The translations under genes were made by a program, and so were the position numbers. A DNA stretch of 64,000 nt from Anagrus nilaparvatae. Taxonomy: Eukaryota > Arthropoda > Insecta > Hymenoptera > Mymaridae. The stretch is taken from assembly GCA_022575985.1 (NCBI GenBank), contig JAKSXM010000014.1, forward strand, positions 5,332,001-5,396,000, read 5' to 3'. Positions 33,650 to 44,870 of this stretch are shown piece by piece (the first letter of the stretch is position 1; each line of letters opens with the position of its first letter). The notes beneath the pieces are model-generated. The model was given only the letters and a program-made list of their open reading frames with translations. It ran no database searches and was not told the origin of the DNA.

Positions 33650-33975
33650 GAGGCGTAAATTTTAATTTTTCACCTAAAACAATTTTCTAATTTTCCAATT
33701 TTCCAATATTGCGGACCAGAAAAAATCAAAATAAAGACTTGCTACATTACCTGGGGGTTTTCGGGGCCGAAAAAACCGATTTTATGAATGAAAATTTTGA
33801 TTTTTTTGCCCCAACATATTTTCCAATTTTCCAAGATGGCGGACCAGAAAAAATCGAAATAAAGACTTTCTACATTACCTAGGGGTTTTCGGGGCCGAGA
33901 AAACCGATTTTATGAATGAAAATTTTTATTTTTTTGCCCCAACATATTTTCTAATTTTAGAATATGGCGGACCCA
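33650..33975. repeat. CCAAGATGGCGGACC tandem repeat, three units
   Basis: Units of ~125 bp contain TTTTCCAA(G/T)ATGGCGGACC, a run AATAAAGACTT(G/T)CTACATTACC, and GGGGTTTTCGGGGCCGA. Relatives occur at 31765-32000 inside the foldback and at 59280-60312. Confidence 0.88.
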
Positions 33976-34124
33976 ATAGGTAAACAATAAATACAAATAC
34001 AAATACAATTAACGAAGCATAAAAAAAAAATATTTTTTAAGTAACTAATTTAAAGTCTTCGAAGAACCTGCATCCAGTTCCTCGATGGTAAAATACGGAT
34101 AATAATTTTATATTTTTAATTATT

Positions 34125-34650
34125 TAGAAAATTTTGTTACGTAAGACTAATTGTGCGTTCCCCCTTTTAGCAGGGTTTATATTTTAATTATTGAGAAAAT
34201 TTTGTTACGTAAGACTAATTGGGCGTTCCCCCTTTTAGCAGGGTTTATATTTTGAATATTGAAAATTTTGTTACGTAAGACTAATTGGGCGTTCCCTCTT
34301 TTAGCAGGGTTTATATTTTGATTATTGAAAATTTTATTACGTAAGACTAATTGGGCGTTCCCCCTTTTAGCAGGGTTTATATTTTGATTATTGAAAATTT
34401 TTTTACGTAAGTAACTAATAATGAATATTAATTAATATTCAAAATTTCTTGTATCGCTCGATGATAAGGAGAGTATTTAAAATAATTGAAATAATAACAA
34501 CCTTTACGAGCAAGTAAAGGTTGTTATTATTTCAATTATTTTATTACGTAAGACTAATTGGGCGTTCCCCCTTTTAGCAGGGTTTATACTTTGATTATTG
34601 AAAATTTTGTTACGTAAGACTAATTGGGCGTTCCCCCTTTTAGCAGTGTT
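34125..34650. repeat. ~68-bp tandem array GTTACGTAAGACTAATTGGGCG
   Basis: Six units of 66-70 bp with GTTCCCCCTTTTAGCAGGG and TTACGTAAGACTAATTGGGC. After the fourth unit the array is broken at about 34410-34543 by different sequence ending in a perfect hairpin, and then resumes. Confidence 0.92.
34478..34543. other. 30-bp perfect hairpin with a 6-base loop
   Basis: The arms 34478-34507 and 34514-34543 are exact inverse copies (core GAAATAATAACAACCTTTAC); the loop is GAGCAA. If transcribed it would fold into a small-RNA-like stem. Confidence 0.93.
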
Positions 34651-34659
34651 TATAATTCA

Positions 34660-35085
34660 ATATTAACAAATTTCATTAGCGGATCCATTTAGTATAAGAA
34701 AATATAAGATATCTGAGCAAACTAACAAGTATCGCTATAAACCAAGAGCACTCCAGTTGAAGCAATAACTTGTTATGAATATTTTAACAACACCTTGCAA
34801 GTTTAAAAAAAAAATAATAATAAATCTGAGAGAAACTCAGTCTCCATATGCTAAAAATTTTAAAGAACAGACACTGCGTGCAAATTGCCAGCAGGGTCTG
34901 CGTACAGATCTGATACAGGCCTTGTAGACAATCTGAACTCAGTAGCTGCAAACGCAGGTATTGTAGTCAACTTGTATTCAAAAAATAAATCTATATGCAA
35001 CGTACGTTGTTTTACCGTTGAATTTTATTTATCGTTATTATAAAATCAATGATAAGTAAAGTTTTTTAATAATCAAAGCTGGTGT
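34660..35085. other. Unassigned spacer
   Basis: No gene or clear repeat was seen. Confidence 0.5.
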
Positions 35086-35089
35086 ATTT

Positions 35090-36034
35090 ACTCCAGTCAA
35101 AATACGAGGGGGGGTTGTATTTTCACTGGCGAACAAGAGATTTGCTCTACTATAGGTTTTTTGGGTCGCTGAACACGAAAATCGGGGTCATTTCGTAAAG
35201 AAATGGGGGCTTCACCCTTAAATTTGCAAAAACTACCCCCAAAAAGGTTTTTTTTTTAAATATTCGCACTTTGAGCCCTCAGATTTGCACCATACTGGTT
35301 TTTTGGGTCGCTAATTAAGAATTTCGACTTCTTTTTCATAAATAATCATATTTCACCCTTCAAATAGCTAAAACTACCCCTGAAAGGGGTGTTTTTGCTA
35401 ATTTCGCATTCAGAGCGTCCAGGATATGCCCATATAGGTTTTTTGGTTCGCTATTCAAGAATTTGGACTCCTTTTTTGTGGTGATATATTAATTATTTAT
35501 GAAAAAGAAGTCGAAATTCTTGATTAGTGACCCAAAAAACCTATATCGGCATATCCTGGATGCTAAAAGTATGAAAGTATCAAAAATAACCCCGTTTCGG
35601 GGGTAGTTTTAGCCAATTTAGGGGTAAAATTTTAATTATTTATGAAAAATAAGTCGAAAATCTTAATTAGCGACCAAAAAAACCTATATGGGGATATCTT
35701 GCATGCTCAAAGTGCGAAAATAGCAAAGACACCCCTTTTAGGGGTAGTTTTAGCTATTTTAAGGATGAAATATTCTTTACTTATGAAAAAGAAGTCAAAA
35801 TTCTTGATCAGATTGACCCAAAAAACCCTTATGGTATAAATTTGAGCGCTCAAAGTGCGAATTTGTAAAAAAACCCCTTTTTGGGGGTAGTTTTTGCAAA
35901 TTTAAGGGTGAAGCCCCCATTTTTTTACGAAATGACCCCGATTTTCGTGTTCAGCGACCCAAAAAACCTATATAGTAGAGCAAATCTCGTGTTCGCCAGT
36001 GAAAATACAACCAAACCCGTATTTTGACTGCAGT
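35090..36034. mobile_element. 945-bp foldback MITE with CAGTCAAAATACG ends
   Basis: The ends ACTCCAGTCAAAATACG and the inverse CGTATTTTGACTGCAGT enclose mirrored units. Each arm repeats a block with AGGTTTTTTGGGTCGCT, GGGGTAGTTTT and ATTTCACCCTT. If the ends are taken one base further out, ATT flanks both sides, which would be a 3-bp duplication. A related AATCAGCGACCTAAAAAA unit is in the array at 60430-60780. Confidence 0.85.
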
Positions 36035-36075
36035 AATTATTGTACCCTGACCGAAGTATCCTTTTAATTTCAATT

Positions 36076-36291
36076 TAATAAGGATTAAGGCCAACACAAT
36101 AAATAATAAATTAATTAATTAATAAAAGTTTATTTATTTTAATAAAGAGTCTATATATAATATAATGATAAGCGCGTGATCTTTACTCAACGAGGGGACT
36201 TACATGACTGACTATAAGAGTGGGAGCCGTGCGCGTCTACTCACATATATACTAACATATACATGTATCTTATATTTAAATATTCTCAACA
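36076..36291 (-). repeat. 3' LTR of second copia
   Basis: 216 bp. On the element strand it begins TGTTGAG and ends CCTTATTA. The purine-rich AGGGTGAG just outside it (36292-36299 on the minus strand) is the likely polypurine tract. Confidence 0.93.
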
Positions 36292-36299
36292 CTCACCCT

Positions 36300-36506
36300 A
36301 TTTAAATATTTTCTGAAACATCTTTTAATAACAAAGTATTGGTTCAGTGACTTTATCACAAAATTTAAATTTACATTATAGTAACAATTATTTCAATATA
36401 TCAATACTTTTACATACAATTTCCTTAAATTTATTAAATAATCTAAAATTTAATGCTTTGGTAAACCCATCAGCTAATTGATCAACTGTAGATACATACT
36501 TGGGTA
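36300..36506 (-). pseudogene. copia 2 RNase H tail in a shifted frame, and 3' untranslated stretch
   Basis: Downstream of the stop at 36507-36509 another register continues the usual copia C-terminus: PKYVSTVDQLADGFTKAL and then about 20 residues. A one-base shift near 36520 therefore separated the last ~40 residues. The remainder is non-coding up to the LTR. Confidence 0.75.
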
Positions 36507-38930
36507 TTAACACTTTACGTCCACAACATTCCTAACATAATGGTACCGAACATCGATGTGTTTGCTCCTTTTATGGGAAACGTATTCGGCTTCCATTGTA
36601 CTTAAGGTTACTAAGGGTTGACGTTGTGACAACCAAGTTACTGGACCACCACCTAACCAAAAAATAAAACCTGAGGTGGACCTTCTTAATTCAGGATCAG
36701 TAGCATAATCAGAGTCACAGTAACCAGCCAAAACTAACTTGTTACCACTGTAACATATGCCTAAATCACAAGTTCCTTTTAAATAACTTACTACTCGTTT
36801 GGCTGCTTGCCAGTAACAATTATAACAATTAAGAAATCTACTGAGATAATTAACTGAAAACGCAAAGTCAGGCCGCGATACAATAGAAATAAACATTAAC
36901 GATCCTATTAATTCTCTATATGGGTAATTCTTTTCATTCTTACTCACATCACCCGATCGTAATAATAAACCTGACACAGCAGGAGAGTTACATGGATCAC
37001 AATCACTCATACCAAACCGTTTTACTACATGCTTTACATACTCATTCTGATGTACAAAAATTTGTCTTTTTATTCTATTTCTTACAATCTCCATCCCTAC
37101 AAATTTATTTGGTTCTGACACAACAATTTTAAAAAAATTCTTCATTTCTTTTACAATTTTAACTAGTACATTAATATTCTTACACGTAATGAGTCCATCG
37201 TCAACAAATAACAACAAATAAACATTGAAATTCTGAATATTAGCAACATACAGTGAATTATCAGCCGTACTTGGCTTAAAATAAAATTTTCTAAGAAAAG
37301 CTGAAAAAGTTTTATTCCAACATCGTGGTGCCTGTTTCAAACCATACAGGGCCTTATTCAGTCGACAAACTTTTCCTGGTTCGCATGATACACCTTCCGG
37401 TATCTTCATGTAAATCTCTTCTTCTAACTTCCCATACAGGAAAGCAGTCTTGACGTCAAATTGCACCATCTCGAGGTCATCACAGGCTGCAATGGCTAAA
37501 AGTATTCTAACAGTATCATACCTAACTACTGGTGCAAGCGTTTCATTGTAGTCAACGCCATATTCTTGAAGGAACCCTCTTGCACATAACCGTGCTTTAT
37601 ATCGGTTGACTTCGCCATTTTTGCTAGCCTGGATCTTCAGAACCCACTTTGAATCAATTACTGGTTTGCCAGGAACTTTGTCTACGATGGACCACGTGTT
37701 GTTGACTTCATGAGCATTTAGCTCGTCTTGTTTGGCTTTTTCCCATTTTTCAGCATCTGGACCTGTTAACGCATCACGAAGAGTAACCGGCTCTTTTTTC
37801 TCACATTCAGAAAAATTAACTTTATACTTAACTTCATAATCCTTGTGCCATGATGGTGGTTTCCGTTGTCTTAGAGGTAGTGAAACTTCTTCAGGAGCTG
37901 CGTCCTTGTTTTCAACTGCCTGGCCATCCTCAAGTGGATATTCCTCTTCCAAGTCAAGATATTCCTCCTCCATTTCTCCATCTGTGTCGTCAGCACCATC
38001 ATGATTATACAATTCTTCCAGTGTCTGAAGTTGACCTTGAGTTGCCTCTTCTCTGCTTCCTTGGCCCTCATCCATTCGTTTTTCAACAGCTGCATCATCA
38101 GCTGCCCGACTGGCTATTTCTTCTATGCTGAATTCGCCCTTTAAGTTCAAGTCAATACATGCCACATTTCCACCGCCATTTGGTCCATCCAGTTTCATGT
38201 TCTTTGAAAAATCGACATCATGTGCAATAATAACATCTCTGGCTTCTAGTACGTAGACTCGGTAGTTGGCTGCATCCCCTTGATATCCAACCAGGATACC
38301 TGCAACAGCTTTGTCATCCAATTTTTTTCTGAAATTCTTTGGAATGTGAGCGTGGACCTCCACACCAAAAACCCGGAGATGAGATACTGTTGGCTTCCTG
38401 CCCATCCACTGCTCATAAGGAGATGCGTCGTTTCCACCATTTCCAGATACTCGATTCAAGATGCAGACTGCCGTACTAACTGCTTCAGCCCAGAGAAATT
38501 TAGGAACAGACCTGACCAGCAGCATGGTCCTGACCTTCTCGACGATTATCCTGTTTTCGCGCTCCGCCTTTCCATTCTGCTCTGGAGCGTACCCTGCTGT
38601 CAGCTGATGTTCGATACCACGTTGTTCCATGTACTGCTTCATCACGTTGCAAACGTACTCTCTTCCTCTGTCTGACCTTAGCACTTTCATGTTGGCTCTG
38701 AATTTGTTTGACACCATCCTCTCGAACTTCTGAAAACATTCATATACATCAGACTTGTGTTTAACTGTATAAATACTCCTATAGCCAGATGCATCATCAA
38801 TAAAAGTTAAAAAATAACGTGCACCTCCCAGTAAGGTGACCTGCATCGGTCCATACAAGTCTGAGTGAAAAAATTCACCCACTTTATAAGAAAGTTTTTG
38901 TTGATAAATGTTTGTTATAAGGAATTCTGT
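36507..38930 (-). pseudogene. copia 2 pol: integrase core, RT, truncated RNase H
   Basis: The integrase triad is D in HSDLYGP, D in SDRGREY and E in NGKAEREN. RT motifs include WSIVDK, SKWVLKI, MVQFDVKTAFL and the active site FVDD (YVDD-type) near 37200. The RNase H D in GYCDSDYA and E in MEAEYVS are present. Directly after MEAEYVS the protein jumps to HKRSKHIDVRYH; family members have about 50 residues here, including a catalytic aspartate, so ~140-150 bp are deleted near 36570. The open frame extends to 38963 but only from about 38900 is it in the integrase register. Confidence 0.94.
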
Positions 38931-39678
38931 GTGCCTTACCCAACTTGCAAGCCTTACAATCAAAATCTGGAATCATATTACCATTTAAATGAATACCATC
39001 AATTTTATTCTTCTTAATCATACATTTAATTGTTTTTATATTCACATGACCTAACCTCTCATGCCAGAGCCTCGCCTGTACTTCTGCTGCATTTACTTAA
39101 ATACCTGCATCAATTCTTAACGAGTTTACTTTCATGTCCAATACATAAATGTCATTATTTTGCTTATGTCCTTTTAATATAGCTTTATTTACTCTCGTTA
39201 TTTTCACTTCGTTACCATAAAAAGTAACTTCACAGGAATTCGACGTACACACACCAACAGAAATTAAATTTTTCTTTAAATCCGGCACATACAACACATT
39301 ACTCAAAGTACCGGGCAGCCATTGATTGTCGACTGCTCGCAGTATTTGCACCGAGCCGACGCCTTTCACTTCACAGCTTCTATTATCACCGAGCACAACA
39401 CACTCGTTGTTTGTTCTCGTGAAGTCCGCAAAATAGTCCATTCTGTACGTGATATGTCGCGAGGCGCCACTATCTAGAAGCCACTCCTCATTATTTTTCC
39501 CTGACACACTATTTACTACACTTATAATTTTTTCAGGGTGTGCGGCCCCCACTGTCCTATAAGATTCAGTATAAACTTTAGTTATAAGCGCCACCATGTC
39601 GTCAGTACCACTACCACCAGAATTAAACTGTGTCTTCTGTCTCTTACTATTTTCACAGTCTTTTGCCTTATGCCCCAC
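38900..39678 (-). pseudogene. copia 2 protease and integrase zinc domain
   Basis: The start is GHKAKDC, the second half of the Gag zinc knuckle. Then comes the retropepsin motif LLDSGASRHIT and the usual downstream NVLYVPDLKKNLISVG. A TAA at 39097-39099 interrupts the frame, after which the same register gives ARLWHERLGHVNI and CKACKLGKAH, the HHCC domain of the integrase. A frameshift follows near 38890-38940. Confidence 0.92.
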
Positions 39679-39681
39679 ACT

Positions 39682-40119
39682 TTAACACTTAAAACAACGA
39701 AAAGGCTTTTTACCTTTATATTTATTCAACGCGTCACTTTCTTTGTTGCTCTCACTATGACTATTATTCTTTGCGCATTTTTGATAATTTTGACTCTTGT
39801 TGTACGTAAATAACGCGGCACATTCGCCGTCTTTTTCTGTCAACCTATTCTCCTCTCGTATCAATCTTTCTTCTAATGCCGCCATTGTCTGATTTTCGGC
39901 GGGAACACTGTCCCAGGATATGACCAGTCCATCGAAATTCCGCGGTAAACCGCCTAAAATTTTTGCCATTACCATAGCTTCCGATATCTTTTCACCAATA
40001 TCCTTTAAGTTCCGGACTACATTTTGCACTCTCGTCATATAATCCATAACCGACTCCGAAGTACTCATATTGATACTATGAAATTTTTGCAGCAAATTTA
40101 ACTTACTATTTTCTGACTT
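39682..40119 (-). pseudogene. copia 2 gag, second part
   Basis: Carries SVMDYMTRVQNVVRNLKDIG and ILGGLPRNFD, typical Gag helices. It ends RCFKC with a TAA (39682-39684) that falls inside the CX2CX4HX4C zinc knuckle: the rest (GHKAKDC) follows in the same register. The piece is in frame with the gag start beyond the TAA at 40120-40122. Confidence 0.93.
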
Positions 40120-40431
40120 TTACTCGAATAGTGATGACAATTTATCCCATATTTCTTTAGATGTATCGCAAGCTATAAATTTTTCCGCCTGCTTGTCGAT
40201 CATCGTCCCCGTGAGTATCACCTTGGCACGTGCATCGTCCTTCAAAAATTTTAAAATTTCTTCTTTTTTGACGTTTTCGTCTCTTCCTACCGGCTTTGTT
40301 CTTGTACCATCTACCACTCCAAGTAAATCGTTCACAAACAATAAATTTTTCATTTGAAATTTCCACAACTGAAAATTTGAACCATCAAAGCGTGTTATGT
40401 GGTTCTGTAGACTATTATTATTATCTGACAT
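40120..40431 (-). pseudogene. copia 2 gag, N-terminal part
   Basis: Starts MSDNNNSLQNHITRFDGSN with the conserved LWKFQMKNLL block and EIWDKLSSLFE. It is closed by an in-frame TAA (40120-40122), with the same register continuing into the next piece. The leader 40432-40620 lies upstream. Confidence 0.94.
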
Positions 40432-40608
40432 GTCTATTTAAAAAAAAACACAAGGAAATTCACCGATCACCAAGTAGACAAAAAAAACTCGAAGAACTCT
40501 TATTATACACACACGTGACAACTACGTTTTTCTCATAAAACTTATAATGGCGCGCGCAAAACTCGACTCCTTTTTTCTTTTTCGTTAGCACTAATCACAA
40601 AAAACAGA

Positions 40609-40620
40609 AGGACCATAACC
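40609..40620 (-). promoter_or_regulatory. Primer-binding site of second copia
   Basis: On the minus strand GGTTATGGTCC follows the LTR end. It matches the first 8 bases of the other copia's site (GGTTATGG) and so probably also uses an internal initiator tRNA-Met segment, with two or more mismatches after that. Confidence 0.7.
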
Positions 40621-40836
40621 TAATAAGGATTAAGGCCAACACAATAAATAATAAATTAATTAATTAATAAAAATTTATTTATTTTAATAAAGAGTCTATA
40701 TATAATATAATGATAAGCGCGTGATCTTTACTCAACGAGGGGACTTACATGACTGACTATAAGAGTGGAAGCCGTGCGCGTCTACTCACATATATACACA
40801 CATATACATGTATCTTATATTTAAATATTCTCAACA
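40621..40836 (-). repeat. 5' LTR of second copia
   Basis: 216 bp; pairs with 36076-36291, differing at about four positions (for example GTTTATTT versus ATTTATTT near 40671). Confidence 0.93.
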
Positions 40837-41477
40837 CAATTAAACTACAATACAATTAAATTCAATTACAATTAAATTCAATTAAATAAAATCACGATTA
40901 ATACGAATAAAAAGCAACTAGAATAAACTCCAATCACATTAAACCATATATAAATCAAAAATTTGATGTTACAATTAATTTCAATTAAATACAATTACCA
41001 GTAATTTCAATTAAATACAATTACAATTAAATCCAATTGAATAAAATCACGATTAGTTGGCATAAAAAGCAACTAGATTAAACACCGATCTCATTAAACC
41101 GTAATTAAATCGAAATATTTTATGTTACAATTGATTCCAATTAAATACAATTACAATTAAATTCGATAAAATTCAATTGGATATTTTTAATTTATTTTTA
41201 AATATTTTATAGTCATTACGCTTGTCAAAATAAAATATCACGATTCAATAAGCAAAAATAATAATTACTACTTCAAAACTTTAAATCATAACCGAATTTT
41301 TGCCATTTTTCTTACCACTTTAAAATAAATGTATATAGATTTTTGAAAATTTAAAATATAATATTTTTTGCTTACACTAAATGAGCTTGTAAATATAATA
41401 ATAGTTATTTATGAAACAAGTGATATAGTTTCATATAATAAAGAGATAAATGATGGAACAAGAATTCTCTGCTATCC

Positions 41478-41820
41478 AGATTATTATGTTACAAAACGCT
41501 GTAACTTTACTAAAAACCGCTACATTTTTATTTATTTAATGTTTAGAACTTATATTTTCAACGCGAGAAACAATTTCCAAAATGGCTGACGGAAAATTTT
41601 GAGGAAAAGTTGTTGGAAAAAGTTAATGCTAAAATTAAAGATAATATACGAGTAAGTATAAGATACTTTTATATGGACTCTAGATGCGAATGAAAAATTA
41701 TATTTTCACTTTCCAAAATTAAATTTTTTTCTTGTGGTGAAAATAAAAGTTCTTAAAATTAAATAAATGAAAATATAGCGGTTTTTAGTAAAATTACAGC
41801 GTTTTGTAACATAATAATCA
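41478..41820. mobile_element. Small MITE with GATTATTATGTTACAAAACG ends
   Basis: About 55-bp inverted arms (GATTATTATGTTACAAAACG and AAAAACCGCTA) enclose ~230 bp that include AAAATGGCTGACGG. It lies within the large TA-flanked element. The first bases, CA against CT, leave the ends uncertain by two bases. No target duplication was resolved. Confidence 0.75.
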
Positions 41821-43940
41821 GGGCTTTTACGTAACGTTTTTTTTTATAATTTTGGCCAACTTTTACCCGCTGTACTGACTTTCCAGAAGTCTAAATCGAA
41901 AATTTGACCTCGGATTCTTAAAAAGCAACTCTTTTTACTTAAGGGACCATCATTTTATTTATAATTTCTAGTATATAATATATTTTTTGAAGCGGTTTAC
42001 AAATCGACACGTAAAAAAGGCCTTCGGACTTAATGGGTTAACCTAACGGTAATTTTCGACTAAAAATGACCAATTTTTGAATTTGCTTAAACTGCTGTCA
42101 AAATTGTAATTTTCAACAAAAAATGGCTTCATAGGTCTTAAAAATTTTCTACCAGCTTCAAATTTTCAAAAACTCTTTACTCTCCGCTTTCCAATAAATT
42201 ATTAACCAGAGATGATGAAAAAAATGTCAATTTTCATCATTATCTTTGAAAAGCGATATCTTAAAAACTATGTAAAGAAAATAGACGAATAAAAATTTTT
42301 TTTAAACTTGAAACTTGTAGAAAATTTTTAAGGCCTATAAAACTCAATTTCGTCGAAAATTACAGTTTTGGCAGCAATTTAAACAAATTTAAAAATTGGT
42401 CATTTTTGGTCAAAAATTACCAGTAGGTTATTTGACTATAGCGCGGAGAGAATCAGTCATAAGAATATACGGTTTACGTCGTTTGAAAGGTGACACTTAA
42501 GCCAAAAAAAATAGACCAACCAGAAGTGGTTGGTTAATTTTTGAGGTTGCAGCCTTTTATCGAAAATTATCGAAAAACCCTGTTTTATAAGATTGAGCCA
42601 ACATGTAAATTTGCGTTTTTAGCCCCAGAATTCCCTTTGGAATGAATGAAGGACTATTTGCATGTCTTTACAACATATTAAAGTATGTTTTCCAGCAATA
42701 ACCAGCTTCTCAAAACATATTTCGGTCTCTGTAAAAATTTATAAATCTAAAATCTCAAAATTCCCATGTTATTTAAATGGGAAACTTCAAGTGCTTGGCG
42801 GCACGGGTTAAAAAAATGCTGTCTGCATTGAAAGCCAAATCCTGCTTTTTTTCCCTTGTTGAACAAATAGATATTTTTAAATTTCTTACATAAAAAAATT
42901 TTAAAAAAAGAAATATTTTTTTTCTTTTTGAACGTAGTACCTAATTTATTTCTATAAAATTCTTTAATCAATCTCAAAAACTGTGGAATGGAAATTTGCC
43001 CAATCACCGAAAAATATGGTAAATTTTTAGAAATAAAAACAAAATGTAAAATTATTAGTTATAGAAAAAAAAATAGTTCCAAACTTACGTGCCCGAAAAC
43101 CCCGGTCAGCTGCTTTAAACTGCTTTTTTCCTATTCTTAAGAATTAACCATTTTTTCGGTAATTGGCCAACCTGTAGTCCGCAGTATTAAATTAAAAATT
43201 TGGGTGTAGGATTCGGGCTCTGCGTGCTTGAAAAGGAACTGTAGTATAGTAGAATTAAAATTGAATTTCAATAAATTAAAAAAAACTTTGATTCCCCAAA
43301 AATTTGGACCTCAAAACCAAATAATTTTAAAATAGTGTTTTTACTAAATCAGGAAGTAATTAATTACTTAAATTTCTTGATCCTATACTTAAGTTTTTGA
43401 AAATTAATTTTATTAAAAATTAGAAATAAAATAATCTCAAAAATAATTCAGAAGCAAAATATTTTTAAATAAAATTTTATAAATGACGCAAAAAACCAAT
43501 TCAATAATCGTATAAATTGAATAAATAAACTCTATATATTATGAAAAACACTTTAAACATATTATAATTTCTTAGAAATTAATAAGTATAAACAAGTCCT
43601 TGAAAAATAAAAATACGCCGCCCCGAGTCTTTATAGTGTATAATAGTATGGGACCACATTAATAATATGTATATTATATAATATATCACCTCTATACGCT
43701 TTAAGAATATGTGTGAATGAATATTTTTATACTATGTATATACTGTCAATACCTAAATGCTCATACGGAGATCCTTAAATTAAAGGCTTCGACAGAACTG
43801 TCCTATACAGATCAAAAACCTCCATATCTACATTTTAATGATTTTGAGATATTTAATAAAACGCGTTTCCGTTGATTTAATTATGTATACTATTCAAGGT
43901 CCCTGAATCAAAAATATTCTAAATCCATAAACCCGGATTA
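41821..43940. repeat. Truncated hAT-like fragment and AT-rich filler
   Basis: 42041-42850 matches the core and right arm of the MITE at 13656-14701 (AATTACAGTTTTGGCAGC, GAGAGAATCAGTCATAAGAA, CCCTTTGGAATGAATG, CCCATGTTATTTAAATGGG) but lacks the left end. It ends in CAAGTGCTTGGCGGCACGGG, which is also at 56870 inverted. The rest is AT-rich without a gene. Confidence 0.7.
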
Positions 43941-43946
43941 TTCTAA

Positions 43947-44870
43947 CAAGGGGAGTTCAATACATTTAGAACACCAAATTACACCAAATGGTTATGGATG
44001 AGTTTATTATGTTAAAAAAACATATCGTCCACCCTCCGTTCATTCCAATAGGCCTTCTGGGCCTAAAAACGCAGGGTTCAATGTTATAAAATAGGGTTTT
44101 TTGGTATTTTTCAATGAAATGCCAAAACCTTAAAAATTAACCAAAACTCTTCTGGTCGGTCTCATTTTTTTGGTGTAAGTATCACCTTTCAAACGCCGTA
44201 AACCTCAGTTTTTATCATCAATTCTCTCATCACTATAGCCAATTAACTGAATGGTAAGTCTCAAAATATTTCCACAATCTTCAAATTTGCAAAAATTCTT
44301 TACTCTACCTTTTTCAGATATTTTTTAATAAGATATGATAACTTGAAGTTGGAGTTCCAATTTTATGATTTTTTAAAAAAGATCATTTTTAATGTTAACT
44401 TTGAAGAGCCATAAAAAGGACTCAATAAGGAAATGAGACGAGTAAAGAATTTTTGGAAACTTGAAGCTTGTAAAAATTTTTCGAGACATACAAAACCCAT
44501 TTTCGTCAAAAATTACAAATTTGGCAGCAATTTAAAAATTGGTCATTTTTAACCAAAAATGACCATTCAGTTAATTGGCTATAGTGATGAGAGAATTGAT
44601 GATAAAAACTGAGATTTACGGCGTTTGAAAGGTGATACTTACACCAAAAAAATGAGACCAACCAGAAGAGTTTTGGTTAATTTTTAAGGTTTTGGCATTT
44701 CATTGAAAGTTACCAAAAAACCCTATTTTATAACATTGAACCCTGCGTTTCTAGGCCCAGAAGGTCCATTGGAATAAACGGAGGGTAGCCGGCATGTTTT
44801 TTCAACATAATACACTCATACATAACCATTAGGTGTAATTTGGCGTTCCAAATGTATTGAAATCCCCTTG
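43947..44870. mobile_element. Foldback MITE with 3-bp TAA duplication, Harbinger-like
   Basis: Ends CAAGGGGAGTTCAATACATT and inverse, flanked by TAA on both sides (43944-43946 and 44871-44873). The flanks join to give ATTCTAAGTCC, the normal reading of this repeat elsewhere (22686, 49500, 53650). A 3-bp TAA/TTA duplication is typical of PIF/Harbinger. Its interior (GAGAGAATTGATGATAAAAA, TTTGGCAGCAATTTAAAAAT) is homologous to the hAT-like MITE cores, though ends and duplication differ. Confidence 0.86.

Larger units (their letters stand above)
36076..40836 (-). mobile_element. Second Ty1/copia retrotransposon, decayed
   Basis: The LTRs at 36076-36291 and 40621-40836 are both 216 bp, and CAATT flanks both sides (36071-36075 and 40837-40841). 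About four differences between LTRs were seen, so it is older than the first copia. On the minus strand the order is gag, protease, integrase, RT, RNase H. The frame has at least three in-frame TAA codons, two frameshifts and an internal deletion in RNase H (separate entries). Confidence 0.96.

Noticed and set aside
34125..34650. CRISPR-like array
   Set aside because: Units are ~68-bp direct repeats without variable spacers, in a eukaryotic genome.
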